Below, piece after piece: positions 26,886-34,373 of a DNA stretch of 64,000 bases. The notes under the pieces were generated by a model. The model did not search any database and was not told where the DNA came from. It saw only the letters and a list, made by a program, of their open reading frames with translations. The DNA is taken from contig CAJTNO010000007.1 of assembly GCA_910577815.1 (NCBI GenBank), forward strand, positions 18,982-82,981, given 5' to 3'. Both the position numbers and the translations under genes were made by a program. Position 1 is the first letter of the stretch, and every line of letters begins with the position of its first letter. Source of the stretch: an uncultured Christensenella sp. (GTDB lineage: Bacteria; Bacillota; Clostridia; Christensenellales; CAG-917).

Positions 26886-28055
26886 TTAGTTCTTTTTATA
26901 AAGCGGAGACATTGCCCTTAGCTTTTCAACCGTCTTTACAAGCTCGTCTACCGTGTAGTCCACATCCTCGACAGTATTGTTTTTGCCAAACGTAAATCTT
27001 ATGGAGCCGTGCGCGGTGCCGATAGGCACTCCGATTGCAAGCAGCGTTCTTGAAGGCTCGAGCGAGCCGGACGAACACGCCGAACCGGACGAAGCGCATA
27101 TTCCCGCAAGGTCAAGCGAAAACAGTATCGATTCGCCCTCTATATAACGGAAGCTGAAATTGGCATTGTTATACAGTCTTTTGCTATTATCCTTTGCTCC
27201 GTTATAATATATATCGTCTATTCTTTCAAGCACCTTGCTTACAAACCTGTCGCGCAGACCTCCGACGTATTTTGCGTTTTCCTCCATATGGTCAACCGCA
27301 TCCTTAAGCGCAACCGCCATTCCGACAGCTCCCGCAGTATTGGTGGTGCCGCCTCTGTGCGCTCTTTCCTGCTCGCCTCCCGCAAGCAGCTTTTCAATAC
27401 GCAAGCCGTTGCGCACATATAGCGCGCCCATACCCTTTGGTCCGTAAAATTTGTGCGCGGACATCGACAGCAAATCAACACCCAGCTCTTTTACATCGTA
27501 TTTTATCGCTCCCGTTGCCTGCACCGCGTCGGTGTGAAACAAAACTCCGTGCTTATGAGCTATTTCGCAAAGCTCGCCGATAGGCTGCACGGTGCCAATC
27601 TCGTTGTTTGCATACATAATGCTTACAAGCACCGTATCCTCTCGCAAGGCATTTTCAAGGTCGCGGGCAGAAACGAAGCCCTGTCCGTCAACGGGCAGAT
27701 AGGTAATCTCCCAACCGTATTTCTCAAGCTGTTTACAGGCTGTATGAATCGCGGGATGCTCTATAACAGATGTTACTATATGCTTGCCCTTATCCTTTAA
27801 CTGCGACGCAATTCCCTTTAAAGCCCAATTATCCGCTTCTGTTCCGCAAGAGGTGAAATAAATTTCGCTCGGCTTAGCGCCTATGCACTCGGCTATCGTC
27901 TGTCTTGCGTCCGCAACTGCCTTAGCCGCTTCGCGCCCGAATGCGTGCTGCGAATTTGCGTTGCCGAAAACATCAGTGAAATACGGCTTCATAGCCTCAA
28001 AAGCTTTTTCGGAAAGCGGCGTGGTTGCCGCATTGTCAAGATATATATTTTTCAT
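26886..28055 (-). CDS. iscS: Cysteine desulfurase IscS/NifS
   Basis: A PLP enzyme that takes sulfur from cysteine for Fe-S cluster assembly or tRNA thiolation. 389 residues from ATG 28055 (MKNIYLDNAATTPLSEKA), with AGAGGC six bases upstream; the frame is open ten codons further. The PLP lysine lies in SAHKFYGPKGMGALYVR, substrate-binding residues in HTDAVQATG, and the sulfur-carrying cysteine in SGSACSSGS. Directly followed by iscU. No IscR-type regulator is adjacent. Confidence 0.96.
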   Translation of the reverse strand: MKNIYLDNAATTPLSEKAFEAMKPYFTDVFGNANSQHAFGREAAKAVADARQTIAECIGAKPSEIYFTSCGTEADNWALKGIASQLKDKGKHIVTSVIEHPAIHTACKQLEKYGWEITYLPVDGQGFVSARDLENALREDTVLVSIMYANNEIGTVQPIGELCEIAHKHGVLFHTDAVQATGAIKYDVKELGVDLLSMSAHKFYGPKGMGALYVRNGLRIEKLLAGGEQERAHRGGTTNTAGAVGMAVALKDAVDHMEENAKYVGGLRDRFVSKVLERIDDIYYNGAKDNSKRLYNNANFSFRYIEGESILFSLDLAGICASSGSACSSGSLEPSRTLLAIGVPIGTAHGSIRFTFGKNNTVEDVDYTVDELVKTVEKLRAMSPLYKKN

Positions 28056-28141
28056 ATTATGCCTCTTGCGCTTGCGCGCCTGCAAACTCTTATGTATTTA
28101 TAATGTATACAATCTATTATTGCCCGACCTAAGCTATTATA

Positions 28142-29395
28142 TCAGCCTCGTATCTGTCCTTCGCCTGTAACTACGTATTTAACGGAGGTAAGCTCCTTAA
28201 GCGCGATAGGTCCGCGCACGTGCAGCTTTTGAGTGCTTATACCCATTTCCGCGCCAAGACCGAATTCATAGCCGTCGGTGAACCTTGTAGAAGCATTGAC
28301 ATATACAGCCGCCGCATCCACATACTTGGTAAAATACTCTTTTACGCTTTCATCCTCTGTTATTACAGCCTCGCTGTGGCGCGTTCCGTTGGCATTTATT
28401 ATATCTACAGCCTCGGCTACTCCGCATACGACGCTCACCGTCAGCTTATATGCTAAAAACTCGGTAAGAAAATCGCCGTCGGCAGCAGGCTCGATATCCT
28501 GCACTATAGCCCGCGTTTTTTTATCTCCTAACACTGTTACATTATTTACTTTAAGCGCAGAATAAATTTCGGGCAAGAATTGCTCCGCTATCGCTTCGTC
28601 TATCAGTAAATGCTCCAAAGCATTACAGGTAGAAGGTCTTTGACACTTGGCGTTTATAATAATATCTACAGCCTTACGTAGGTCGGCGGTCTTTTCAACA
28701 TAAATGTGGCAGTTTCCGCCCGCAGAAGCTATTACGGGCATTTTTGCGTTGTCAAGCACAAAACGCTTAAGTCCCTCGCCGCCGCGCGGAATTACAACAT
28801 CCACATATTCCTCGTGACAAAGCATTTCCTTTGCCGCTTCGCGGGACGCGTCGTCTATAAATCCCACCGCATCCGCGTCAAGCCCGACCTTTTCTATCGC
28901 CTTACGCATAACCGAATATATAATTCTGTTTGTGTTAAGCGCGTCCTTACTGCCTCTTAAAATCACGCCGTTTCCCGATTTCAGACAAAGCGCCGCCGCA
29001 TCTACGGTCACATTTGGGCGCGCTTCATATATAATGCCCACCACTCCGAGCGGAGCGCGCACGCGTTTAATATCCAATCCGTTTGCAAGCGTTCTTTGCT
29101 CGACTGTCTCTCCCACAGGGTCGGGCAATCCGGCTATTTGCTTGAGTCCGTCAATCATATTTTCAAATCGCGACGGAGTAAGCGTGAGTCTGTCGATAAA
29201 CGTATCGTCCTTGCCGTTAGCGCGCGCTGAAATAACGTCCTCGGCGTTTCCTTTAAGGATTGCTTCGACGTTTTCCGCTTCCGCAAGCGCGGAGGCTATG
29301 GACAAAAGCATTGAGCTTTTTTGCTTTTCATCATAGCCGCATAACGCATAGGAGGCGCGCTTCGTATTTTTTAAGATGTCAATTACGTCTATCAT
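28142..29395 (-). CDS. proA: Glutamate-5-semialdehyde dehydrogenase (gamma-glutamyl phosphate reductase)
   Basis: Second step of proline synthesis, reducing glutamyl-5-phosphate with NADPH. 417 residues, typical. Recognisable segments are RAPLGVVGIIYEARPNVTVDAAALCLKSGN, VIPRGGEGLKRF, the catalytic cysteine in NAKCQRPSTCNALEHLL and GLGAEMGISTQKLHVRGP near the end. proB, often adjacent, is absent from the window. A SigA promoter lies about 95 bases upstream. Confidence 0.97.
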   Translation of the reverse strand: MIDVIDILKNTKRASYALCGYDEKQKSSMLLSIASALAEAENVEAILKGNAEDVISARANGKDDTFIDRLTLTPSRFENMIDGLKQIAGLPDPVGETVEQRTLANGLDIKRVRAPLGVVGIIYEARPNVTVDAAALCLKSGNGVILRGSKDALNTNRIIYSVMRKAIEKVGLDADAVGFIDDASREAAKEMLCHEEYVDVVIPRGGEGLKRFVLDNAKMPVIASAGGNCHIYVEKTADLRKAVDIIINAKCQRPSTCNALEHLLIDEAIAEQFLPEIYSALKVNNVTVLGDKKTRAIVQDIEPAADGDFLTEFLAYKLTVSVVCGVAEAVDIINANGTRHSEAVITEDESVKEYFTKYVDAAAVYVNASTRFTDGYEFGLGAEMGISTQKLHVRGPIALKELTSVKYVVTGEGQIRG

Positions 29396-29408
29396 ACATA
29401 TACTTTTG

Positions 29409-29430
29409 CCCCCGATAACCGTATCGAGGG
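29409..29430 (-). promoter_or_regulatory. Hairpin in the proA leader
   Basis: Arms 29409-29417 and 29422-29430 pair with one G-T wobble. On the minus strand it ends in GGGGG, the only purine-rich stretch before ATG 29395, about 13 bases from it, so the hairpin could hide a weak ribosome site. No T-run on this strand, so not a terminator for proA. Confidence 0.35.
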
Positions 29431-29488
29431 CTTATTTTTAAATTGTCGCCGAATTATATGAAATATATTTCACATTTCGGTCGATTAT

Positions 29489-29517
29489 GTTATAACACCG
29501 CAACGCGATATTGTCAA
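29489..29517 (-). promoter_or_regulatory. SigA-type promoter for proA
   Basis: Minus strand: TTGACA (29517-29512), 17-base spacer, TATAAC (29494-29489). Confidence 0.8.
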
Positions 29518-29536
29518 TAGATATATTATAATTATA

Positions 29537-30271
29537 CTATTCTTCAATCGTAAGATTTGCGTTGTGGTAAACGTTCTGAACGTCGTCAAGCTCCTCGAGC
29601 TTATCGATAAGCTTTATTATGTTTGCCTGCTGTTCCTCCGTAGGGTCGACGTAATTATCCGGTATCATAGACGCTTCAGCCGAAAGTATTTTAACTCCCG
29701 CGTCCTCAAGACCTTTGCGCACATCGCCAAGCGAAGCGGTATCGGTATAAACCTCGAAAACCTCCTCATCCTCGGAGTTTATATCCTCCGCGCCCGCGTC
29801 AAGCGCATACATCATAAGGTCGTCCTCGCTTATATCCTCTTTTGCAACGGTTATAACTCCCTTGCGCTTGAACATAAACGATACGCATCCGGTAGTTCCC
29901 ATAGCTCCGCCGAACTTATCAAATAAATGTCGCACGTCGCCTGCCGTACGGTTTTTATTGTCCGTAAGCGCCTCTACGATAAGCGCGCAACCGCCGACTC
30001 CGTAGCCCTCGTAAATCATTTCCTCATAGTTAATGCTGCCCAACTCGCCGCTCGCCTTTTTGATGCTGCGCGTGATATTATCGTTGGGCATATTGTTATC
30101 CTTCGCCTTAGCTATAACCTGAGCAAGCTTGCTGTTGCTATTCGGGTCGGGACCGCCCTCCTTTACGGCTACTGCCAGCTCTCGTCCGATTTTGGTAAAT
30201 ATGTTGGCTCTCGCCGCGTCGGTCTTACCCTTTTTCTGCTGAATATTATGCCACTTACTGTGTCCGCTCAT
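29537..30271 (-). CDS. yebC: YebC/PmpR family protein
   Basis: 244 residues, normal. Begins with the invariant MSGHSKWHNIQQKKGKTDAAR and continues GGPDPNSNSKLAQVIAKAK and NMPNDNI. Family members were first described as transcription regulators and more recently as helping ribosomes on difficult stretches such as polyproline; the sequence cannot decide. Start ATG has AGGAGT upstream. It is eight bases after the RNA methyltransferase gene. Confidence 0.95.
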   Translation of the reverse strand: MSGHSKWHNIQQKKGKTDAARANIFTKIGRELAVAVKEGGPDPNSNSKLAQVIAKAKDNNMPNDNITRSIKKASGELGSINYEEMIYEGYGVGGCALIVEALTDNKNRTAGDVRHLFDKFGGAMGTTGCVSFMFKRKGVITVAKEDISEDDLMMYALDAGAEDINSEDEEVFEVYTDTASLGDVRKGLEDAGVKILSAEASMIPDNYVDPTEEQQANIIKLIDKLEELDDVQNVYHNANLTIEE

Positions 30272-30279
30272 AATAACTC

Positions 30280-31026
30280 CTATACTGTCTGATACATTGC
30301 CACCGCGGTAGCTACCGCGACGTTTAACGATTCAATCTGATTTTTCATAGGCAAAGAGTAAACCCTCTTTGCTTCGCGCTTAAGCGTTTCTCTTACTCCG
30401 TGAGCCTCGCTACCCGATACAAACAGCACCGACGAATTTATTTTTTCGTTCAGTATGCTTTGACCGCCCATATCCAGAACGCAACTGTCGCACTCTCGCA
30501 TCAGCTTCAATGCCTGAGCCTCGTCAACGGAATATACCTTGACCTTAAACAGCGCTCCGAGCGTAGCTCTTATAACCTTTGGCGAATAAATATCCGCCGT
30601 ATCTAAGGTATAAATCTCACAAAAACCGCACGCTGCCGCCGTCCGCAGAATAGTGCCGAGATTGCCGGGGTCCGACACGCCGTCAAGTAAAAGCGCATTC
30701 CCCGCAGGCATTTCAAAGTGCATATCGGGAATTCTGCATATCGCCGCTATTCCATATGGACTTGCAGTATCCGAAATACTTTTAAATACCTCGTCCGATA
30801 CGCAAATAACGCCTTCCTTTACGGCACGACTTTCAAACATTGCGCTTGCCTCGCCGTATCTGTCCGACCTTGCAATTACAAACTCGACGTCAACTAAATC
30901 CGGCATATCGCGCAGCAGGTTCACGCCCTCCGCCAAAAACAAGCCCGTTTCCGTACGGAATTTACGCTCCGCAAGCGAACGCGTAAGCTTTACGTATTTG
31001 TTTTTGGTTGAGGTGATAATATCCAT
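30280..31026 (-). CDS. SpoU/TrmH-family RNA 2'-O-methyltransferase
   Basis: 248 residues: N-terminal substrate-binding domain (KNKYVKLTRSLAERKFRTETGLFLAEG) and C-terminal SPOUT knot. The three SpoU motifs are visible: LLDGVSDPGNLGTILRTAAACG, SVLFVSGSEAHGV and PMKNQIESLNVAVATAVAMYQ. Likely uses SAM to methylate a ribose in 23S rRNA or tRNA. Genes at this position, next to rplT, are often annotated RlmB-like or YsgA; I leave the symbol empty because the target cannot be read from sequence. Confidence 0.92.
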   Translation of the reverse strand: MDIITSTKNKYVKLTRSLAERKFRTETGLFLAEGVNLLRDMPDLVDVEFVIARSDRYGEASAMFESRAVKEGVICVSDEVFKSISDTASPYGIAAICRIPDMHFEMPAGNALLLDGVSDPGNLGTILRTAAACGFCEIYTLDTADIYSPKVIRATLGALFKVKVYSVDEAQALKLMRECDSCVLDMGGQSILNEKINSSVLFVSGSEAHGVRETLKREAKRVYSLPMKNQIESLNVAVATAVAMYQTV

Positions 31027-31040
31027 ACTTAAGCACTATA

Positions 31041-31065
31041 CAAAACGCGCACAAGGCGCGTTTTG
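31041..31065 (-). terminator. Hairpin after rplT
   Basis: Perfect 10-base arms (CAAAACGCGC) around ACAAG, seven bases past the rplT stop. Its T-run is short (TTTTG), so it may be partial and let RNA polymerase continue into the methyltransferase gene. Confidence 0.55.
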
Positions 31066-31072
31066 AATTTCT

Positions 31073-31426
31073 TTATGCAAGCGCCTTCTTTGCGTCCTCG
31101 CAAATCGCGGTGAATGCCTTTGGGTCGCTTATAGCTATTTCGCTTAAAACCTTTCTGTTAAGCTCGATACCCGCAACCTTCAAACCGTGCATCAATGTGG
31201 AATAAGTCATTCCGTTAAGACGCGCAGCCGCGTTGATACGCGCTATCCAAAGCTGTCTGAAATCGCGCTTCTTCTGCTTTCTGCCAACGTATGCGTATGC
31301 TCCGCTCTTTAAAAGCTGTTGCTTGGCAACACGGTAAAGCGCGTGCTTTCCCGCATAGTAGCCCTTTGCTTGCTTCATTATTTTTCTGCGTTTTTTAATT
31401 GCCGTAACCGCTCTTTTAATTCTCAT
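31073..31426 (-). CDS. rplT: Ribosomal protein L20
   Basis: 117 residues, standard. Begins MRIKRAVTAIKKRRKIMKQAKGYYAGKH and has KKRDFRQLWIARINAAAR. L20 binds 23S rRNA early in assembly and in many bacteria represses its own operon through the infC leader. GGAGG lies nine bases before ATG. Confidence 0.98.
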   Translation of the reverse strand: MRIKRAVTAIKKRRKIMKQAKGYYAGKHALYRVAKQQLLKSGAYAYVGRKQKKRDFRQLWIARINAAARLNGMTYSTLMHGLKVAGIELNRKVLSEIAISDPKAFTAICEDAKKALA

Positions 31427-31440
31427 CTCTCAAGACCTCC

Positions 31441-31638
31441 TTATTTATAGGGCAGGAGTTTCTTCAACTCGTCTGTTCTTGTTTCGTCAACGTACTCAAT
31501 AGAGCGTAAATCTCTTTTTCTCTTTGTCGTCTTCTTGGTAAGAAGGTGGCTGTGAGCGGAGTGTCCTCTCTTGTAAAGCCCATTTGCTGTAACGCGGAAA
31601 CGCTTTTTAGCGCCGCTATGTGTTTTTTGCTTTGGCAT
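31441..31638 (-). CDS. rpmI: Ribosomal protein L35
   Basis: 65 residues, MPKQKTHSGAKKRFRVTANG start, lysine/arginine rich. GGAGG lies seven bases before the ATG. It sits between infC and rplT in the conserved order, 14 bases before rplT. Confidence 0.97.
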   Translation of the reverse strand: MPKQKTHSGAKKRFRVTANGLYKRGHSAHSHLLTKKTTKRKRDLRSIEYVDETRTDELKKLLPYK

Positions 31639-31689
31639 AGGTCTGCCTCCTCTATTTTATTGCTTTGCCCCGAGGGGCTAAATAAATAA

Positions 31690-32202
31690 TTATTTCTTAA
31701 CCGACGGAGTAAGAATGGTAAATATCATTCTGCCCTCCTGCGTGGGTCTTTTCTCCACTATGCAATCGCCTACGAGCGCGATATAATCCTCTACAATCTT
31801 GACAGCTATCTCAGGATGCGCCTGCTGACGTCCCTTAAGCCTTATAGACGCTTTAACCTTGTTTCCGTCCGCAAGGAACTTTGCAGTCTGCTGAGCAAGT
31901 CGTTTAGTATCTCCTACGTCAATGGTAGCGGAAAGACGTATTTCCTTGATTTCAGTCACGTGTTGATTTTTCTTCGCCTCTTTTTCACGCTTCTGCTGCT
32001 CATAACGGTATTTGCCGTAATCCATAAGCTTACAGGTTGGCGGAACCACCCCCGGAGGCGTAACCTTACACAGGTCTAACCCCTTATTTTCGGCTATAGA
32101 GAGCGCGTCGCGTGTGGACAGCACTCCGTATGCCTTGCCGTCCTCCCCGATAAGGCGCACCTCGCGGTCTTTGATTTGTTCATTGATAAAAAGGTCTTTC
32201 AA
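31690..32202 (-). CDS. infC: Translation initiation factor IF-3
   Basis: IF-3 binds the 30S subunit and checks the start codon. 170 residues: N-domain INEQIKDREVRLIGEDGKAYGVLS, linker YRYEQQKREKEAKKNQ and C-domain IKEIRLSATIDVGD to MIFTILTP. It begins at TTG (32202), with AGGAG six bases upstream; a rare start codon is a known trait of infC because IF-3 discriminates against such codons. Behind a long leader with an attenuator. Confidence 0.96.
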   Translation of the reverse strand: MKDLFINEQIKDREVRLIGEDGKAYGVLSTRDALSIAENKGLDLCKVTPPGVVPPTCKLMDYGKYRYEQQKREKEAKKNQHVTEIKEIRLSATIDVGDTKRLAQQTAKFLADGNKVKASIRLKGRQQAHPEIAVKIVEDYIALVGDCIVEKRPTQEGRMIFTILTPSVKK

Positions 32203-32387
32203 ATGCTACTCCTTGCATACAGTGTTTATAATTTGCGACTATTGCCGCCTTGCGTCTTGTTCCTACAAAAAATGTCGGACTGCAAAGCATCCGACACCAA
32301 ACGACACGGTCAACTACCGATAAAGTCTCTGGATAACCACGTCGCTTGCGCTGATGGCGAAAGGATAACCCTTTGCTTTGCTTGACT
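32203..32387 (-). promoter_or_regulatory. infC operon leader, L20-type attenuator
   Basis: About 175 transcribed bases separate the promoter from infC. They contain an intrinsic terminator 65 bases before the start codon and upstream GC-rich segments able to pair. In low-GC Gram-positives the infC-rpmI-rplT leader is an L20-binding attenuator, and position and layout here agree. I have not matched the consensus base by base. Confidence 0.65.
32266..32296 (-). terminator. Attenuator terminator in the infC leader
   Basis: Arms TGTCGGA/TCCGACA (32273-32279 and 32290-32296) around a 10-base loop, followed on the minus strand by six T. Confidence 0.85.
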
Positions 32388-32416
32388 ATATTAACAAATA
32401 CAAATAACAAAGTCAA
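32388..32416 (-). promoter_or_regulatory. SigA-type promoter of the infC-rpmI-rplT operon
   Basis: Minus strand: TTGACT (32416-32411), 17-base spacer, TAATAT (32393-32388), in an AT-rich stretch. Confidence 0.85.
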
Positions 32417-32523
32417 GGATTTATCAGGTTAATTTATAAAATAAGCGCGGATAATACCCTCTGCCCTCTTTTAAAGTATTGTATTTAGGTATAATAGATT
32501 AAAAATAATGCAATAATCATATT

Positions 32524-32572
32524 AAATTAGGAATATTTCCTAATTTTAACAAATATTAGGATATTTCCCTAA
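32524..32572 (+). promoter_or_regulatory. Two operator-like palindromes before the XRE regulator gene
   Basis: Site 1 (32524-32546) has perfect 10-base arms AAATTAGGAA around TAT. Site 2 (32556-32572) repeats the core TTAGG-N7-CCTAA with the same spacing, 29 bases further on. They lie between a TATAAT box (32490-32495) and the start codon at 32582, where an autorepressor would bind. Confidence 0.65.
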
Positions 32573-32581
32573 AGTATAATT

Positions 32582-32779
32582 ATGAAGACATTTGCATTAA
32601 ACTTACGTGAAGGAAGAAAAGCAATGGGCTTTACTCAAAAACAGCTCGCAGAAAAGCTCAACACGACCAACAGCAGTGTATGCGATTGGGAATGTGACAG
32701 AGCAGAACCAAACCTCGAGACGTTAGTAAGGCTCGCCGAGATACTTGAATCCAGCATCGACGATTTACTCGGCAAATAA
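32582..32779 (+). CDS. Small XRE-family HTH transcription regulator
   Basis: 65 residues, essentially one Cro/CI-type helix-turn-helix: LNLREGRKAMGFTQKQLAEKL, then NTTNSSVCDWECDRAEPNLETLVRLAEILE. No effector or dimerisation domain. There is no Shine-Dalgarno before the ATG. The two palindromes immediately upstream suggest that it represses itself. It is divergent from the infC promoter, about 165 bases away, and could also affect that. No toxin or phage partner gene lies nearby. Confidence 0.88.
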   Translation: MKTFALNLREGRKAMGFTQKQLAEKLNTTNSSVCDWECDRAEPNLETLVRLAEILESSIDDLLGK

Positions 32780-32903
32780 TTCTTGCTTCACACAATACGT
32801 CCTACCTCTTAACGGTTATTTGAATAACCGTGTTGTAATATACTGTCCGCTAACTAAAATCTCAGTTCTATTATGCGATTCTATCATATGAACTCTGAAC
32901 AAG

Positions 32904-32932
32904 AAAATGCACGTTATGTCAACGTGCATTTT
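32904..32932 (-). terminator. Terminator after the tRNA cluster
   Basis: Perfect 12-base arms AAAATGCACGTT around ATGTC, four bases past the CCA end of tRNA-Leu, with TTTT on the minus strand. Confidence 0.8.
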
Positions 32933-32936
32933 CGAG

Positions 32937-33023
32937 TGGTACCGCTGACCGGGGTCGAACCGGTATGATATTGCTATCGAGGGATTTTAAGTCCCTTGTG
33001 TCTGCCTATTCCACCACAGCGGT
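32937..33023 (-). tRNA. tRNA-Leu (anticodon UAA)
   Basis: 87 bases including encoded CCA. Acceptor ACCGCTG/CAGCGGT, anticodon stem AGGGA/TCCCT with loop CTTAAAA, a long variable arm (class II tRNA) and TTCGACC T-loop. Reads UUA/UUG codons. Confidence 0.95.
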
Positions 33024-33042
33024 TTATTGATTTTTGTTTTTT

Positions 33043-33068
33043 AAGGGCGGTACTCTCGTACCGCCCTT
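33043..33068. other. Hairpin between tRNA-Leu and tRNA-Cys
   Basis: Perfect 11-base arms AAGGGCGGTAC around TCTC. On the minus strand, the direction of the tRNAs, it is followed by A-rich sequence rather than T, so it does not look like a terminator for them; on the plus strand it would be one. It could be a tRNA-precursor processing element. Confidence 0.6.
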
Positions 33069-33070
33069 TT

Positions 33071-33145
33071 TGGAGGCACCATCCAGATTTGAACTGGAGA
33101 GTGAAGGTTTTGCAGACCTTTGCCTTACCACTTGGCTATGGTGCC
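33071..33145 (-). tRNA. tRNA-Cys (anticodon GCA)
   Basis: 75 bases including encoded CCA. Acceptor GGCACCA/TGGTGCC, anticodon loop CTGCAAA, T-loop TTCAAAT. Confidence 0.95.
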
Positions 33146-33149
33146 ATAT

Positions 33150-33224
33150 TGGAGCGGGAGACGGGATTCGGACCCGCGACTTTCACCTTGGCAAGGTGAC
33201 ACTCTACCACTGAGTCACTCCCGC
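33150..33224 (-). tRNA. tRNA-Gly (anticodon GCC)
   Basis: 75 bases including encoded CCA. Acceptor GCGGGAG/CTCCCGC, anticodon loop TTGCCAA, T-loop TTCGAAT. First of three tRNAs in transcription order Gly-Cys-Leu. The 130 bases between it and ispA hold nothing I recognise. Confidence 0.95.
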
Positions 33225-33355
33225 ATACGATTGCTTTAATACTATATCAAAGTCGCGCGTTTTTTGCAACAACTTTTTATCTGTTTTGCAATTTGCAACC
33301 GTAATGCTCTTTTAAAATATGTAAATCGACTGCATTTTGTCACACACCCTATAAA

Positions 33356-34144
33356 TCATTTTGTGCGAAACCGCATTTCTTCGGCAAACAAAAGCATTTC
33401 GTCCTTATTTGCAAAGCTCTCCGCTATATTGCAAATATCGTCAAACTGCGCGGAAAGCAAGCTCTTAGCCTTCTCCTTTCCTATCACGTCCACTATGGAC
33501 GGGTCGCCGTCAAGCAAATCGTCGGATAACTGAAAAGCGAGCCCTATTCTCTTGGCAAACTCGGTAATATTATTCAGCAAAGACTCCTCTGCCCCCTCAC
33601 AGATTGCTCCCGCGCGGAAAGCGCCTGTAATCAACGCGCCCGTTTTTTTTGCATACATATCCAGCCACTGCTTTTCTGCTTGACAGCCCGCAAGCTCCTC
33701 GGACTGACCATAAACCATATTCAGTGCCGCTATCGCCAGCTCATTTGCCGCGTCGGTTTTGCATTTAAGCAATTCGACCATTGCTAAGGAAAATAATCCG
33801 TCGCCAGTAAGCAACGCTGTGGGCACTCCGTATTTTTTATGCACCGACAGCTTACCTCTGCGGTATTCGTCGTTATCCATTTCGGGCATATCGTCGTGAA
33901 CGAGCGAGTAGCTGTGTATCAGTTCAACCGCCGCCGCAAGCGGCAAGACCTCCGAAACATCTATATTTCCGCCTACCGCCTTAGCTCCAAGATAAACGCA
34001 AAGCGGACGCACGCGCTTTCCGCCGTCAAGCGTTGCATATCGCATAGCCTCGCCCGTAACTCCCTCGCAGTCCTTTAAAGCCTCTAAAAAGTAGCTTTCA
34101 AAGGCGACCGAAAACTGTAATCTGTCCGTATCCTTGATATACAT
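33356..34144 (-). CDS. ispA: Polyprenyl diphosphate synthase (farnesyl diphosphate synthase type)
   Basis: Condenses isopentenyl and dimethylallyl diphosphate into longer prenyl diphosphates for undecaprenyl and quinone-like lipids. First aspartate-rich motif DDMPEMD at 84-90, second DDLLD at 208-212, plus GGKRVRP at 41-47. 262 residues is about 30 short of a usual FPP synthase; the loop after the second motif is trimmed (DDLLDGDPSIVDVIGKEKAKSL), removing the segment often reading GKxxGSDxxxxK. Probably still active. Last gene of the nusB-xseA-xseB-ispA string, a conserved Firmicute order. Confidence 0.93.
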   Translation of the reverse strand: MYIKDTDRLQFSVAFESYFLEALKDCEGVTGEAMRYATLDGGKRVRPLCVYLGAKAVGGNIDVSEVLPLAAAVELIHSYSLVHDDMPEMDNDEYRRGKLSVHKKYGVPTALLTGDGLFSLAMVELLKCKTDAANELAIAALNMVYGQSEELAGCQAEKQWLDMYAKKTGALITGAFRAGAICEGAEESLLNNITEFAKRIGLAFQLSDDLLDGDPSIVDVIGKEKAKSLLSAQFDDICNIAESFANKDEMLLFAEEMRFRTK

Positions 34145-34151
34145 AATTAAA

Positions 34152-34370
34152 TCAGTCCAAAGTAAACTGCTCGGTTAGATTATTGATATCATCCACAAGC
34201 AAGCCGAGCTTCCCCTTTTCTGCCTTGAGCGTTTCGATACAGGCCTTACTAAGCTCTATTCCGCGCTCAAACGCTTTTACCGCTTCGTCGAGTGGCATAT
34301 CGCTCTCAAGCTTCTTTACTATGCCTTCAAGCTCTGAAAGCGCGTCTTCAAATTTTTTCATCTCTGCCAT
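34152..34370 (-). CDS. xseB: Exodeoxyribonuclease VII small subunit
   Basis: 72 residues. The pattern KFEDALSELEGIVKKLESDMPLDEAVKAFERGIEL is the XseB helical hairpin. Multiple copies bind each large subunit. Three bases after xseA, whose end carries the AAGGAG ribosome site. Confidence 0.95.
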   Translation of the reverse strand: MAEMKKFEDALSELEGIVKKLESDMPLDEAVKAFERGIELSKACIETLKAEKGKLGLLVDDINNLTEQFTLD

Positions 34371-34373
34371 ATT

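Noticed and set aside
32575..32580. TATAAT directly before the XRE start codon as its promoter
   Set aside because: It would place the transcription start inside the gene, and no -35 lies at the right distance.
33043..33068. Terminator between tRNA-Cys and tRNA-Leu
   Set aside because: On the minus strand the hairpin is followed by A-rich DNA rather than a T-run, so it would not terminate the tRNA transcript; listed as a hairpin only.
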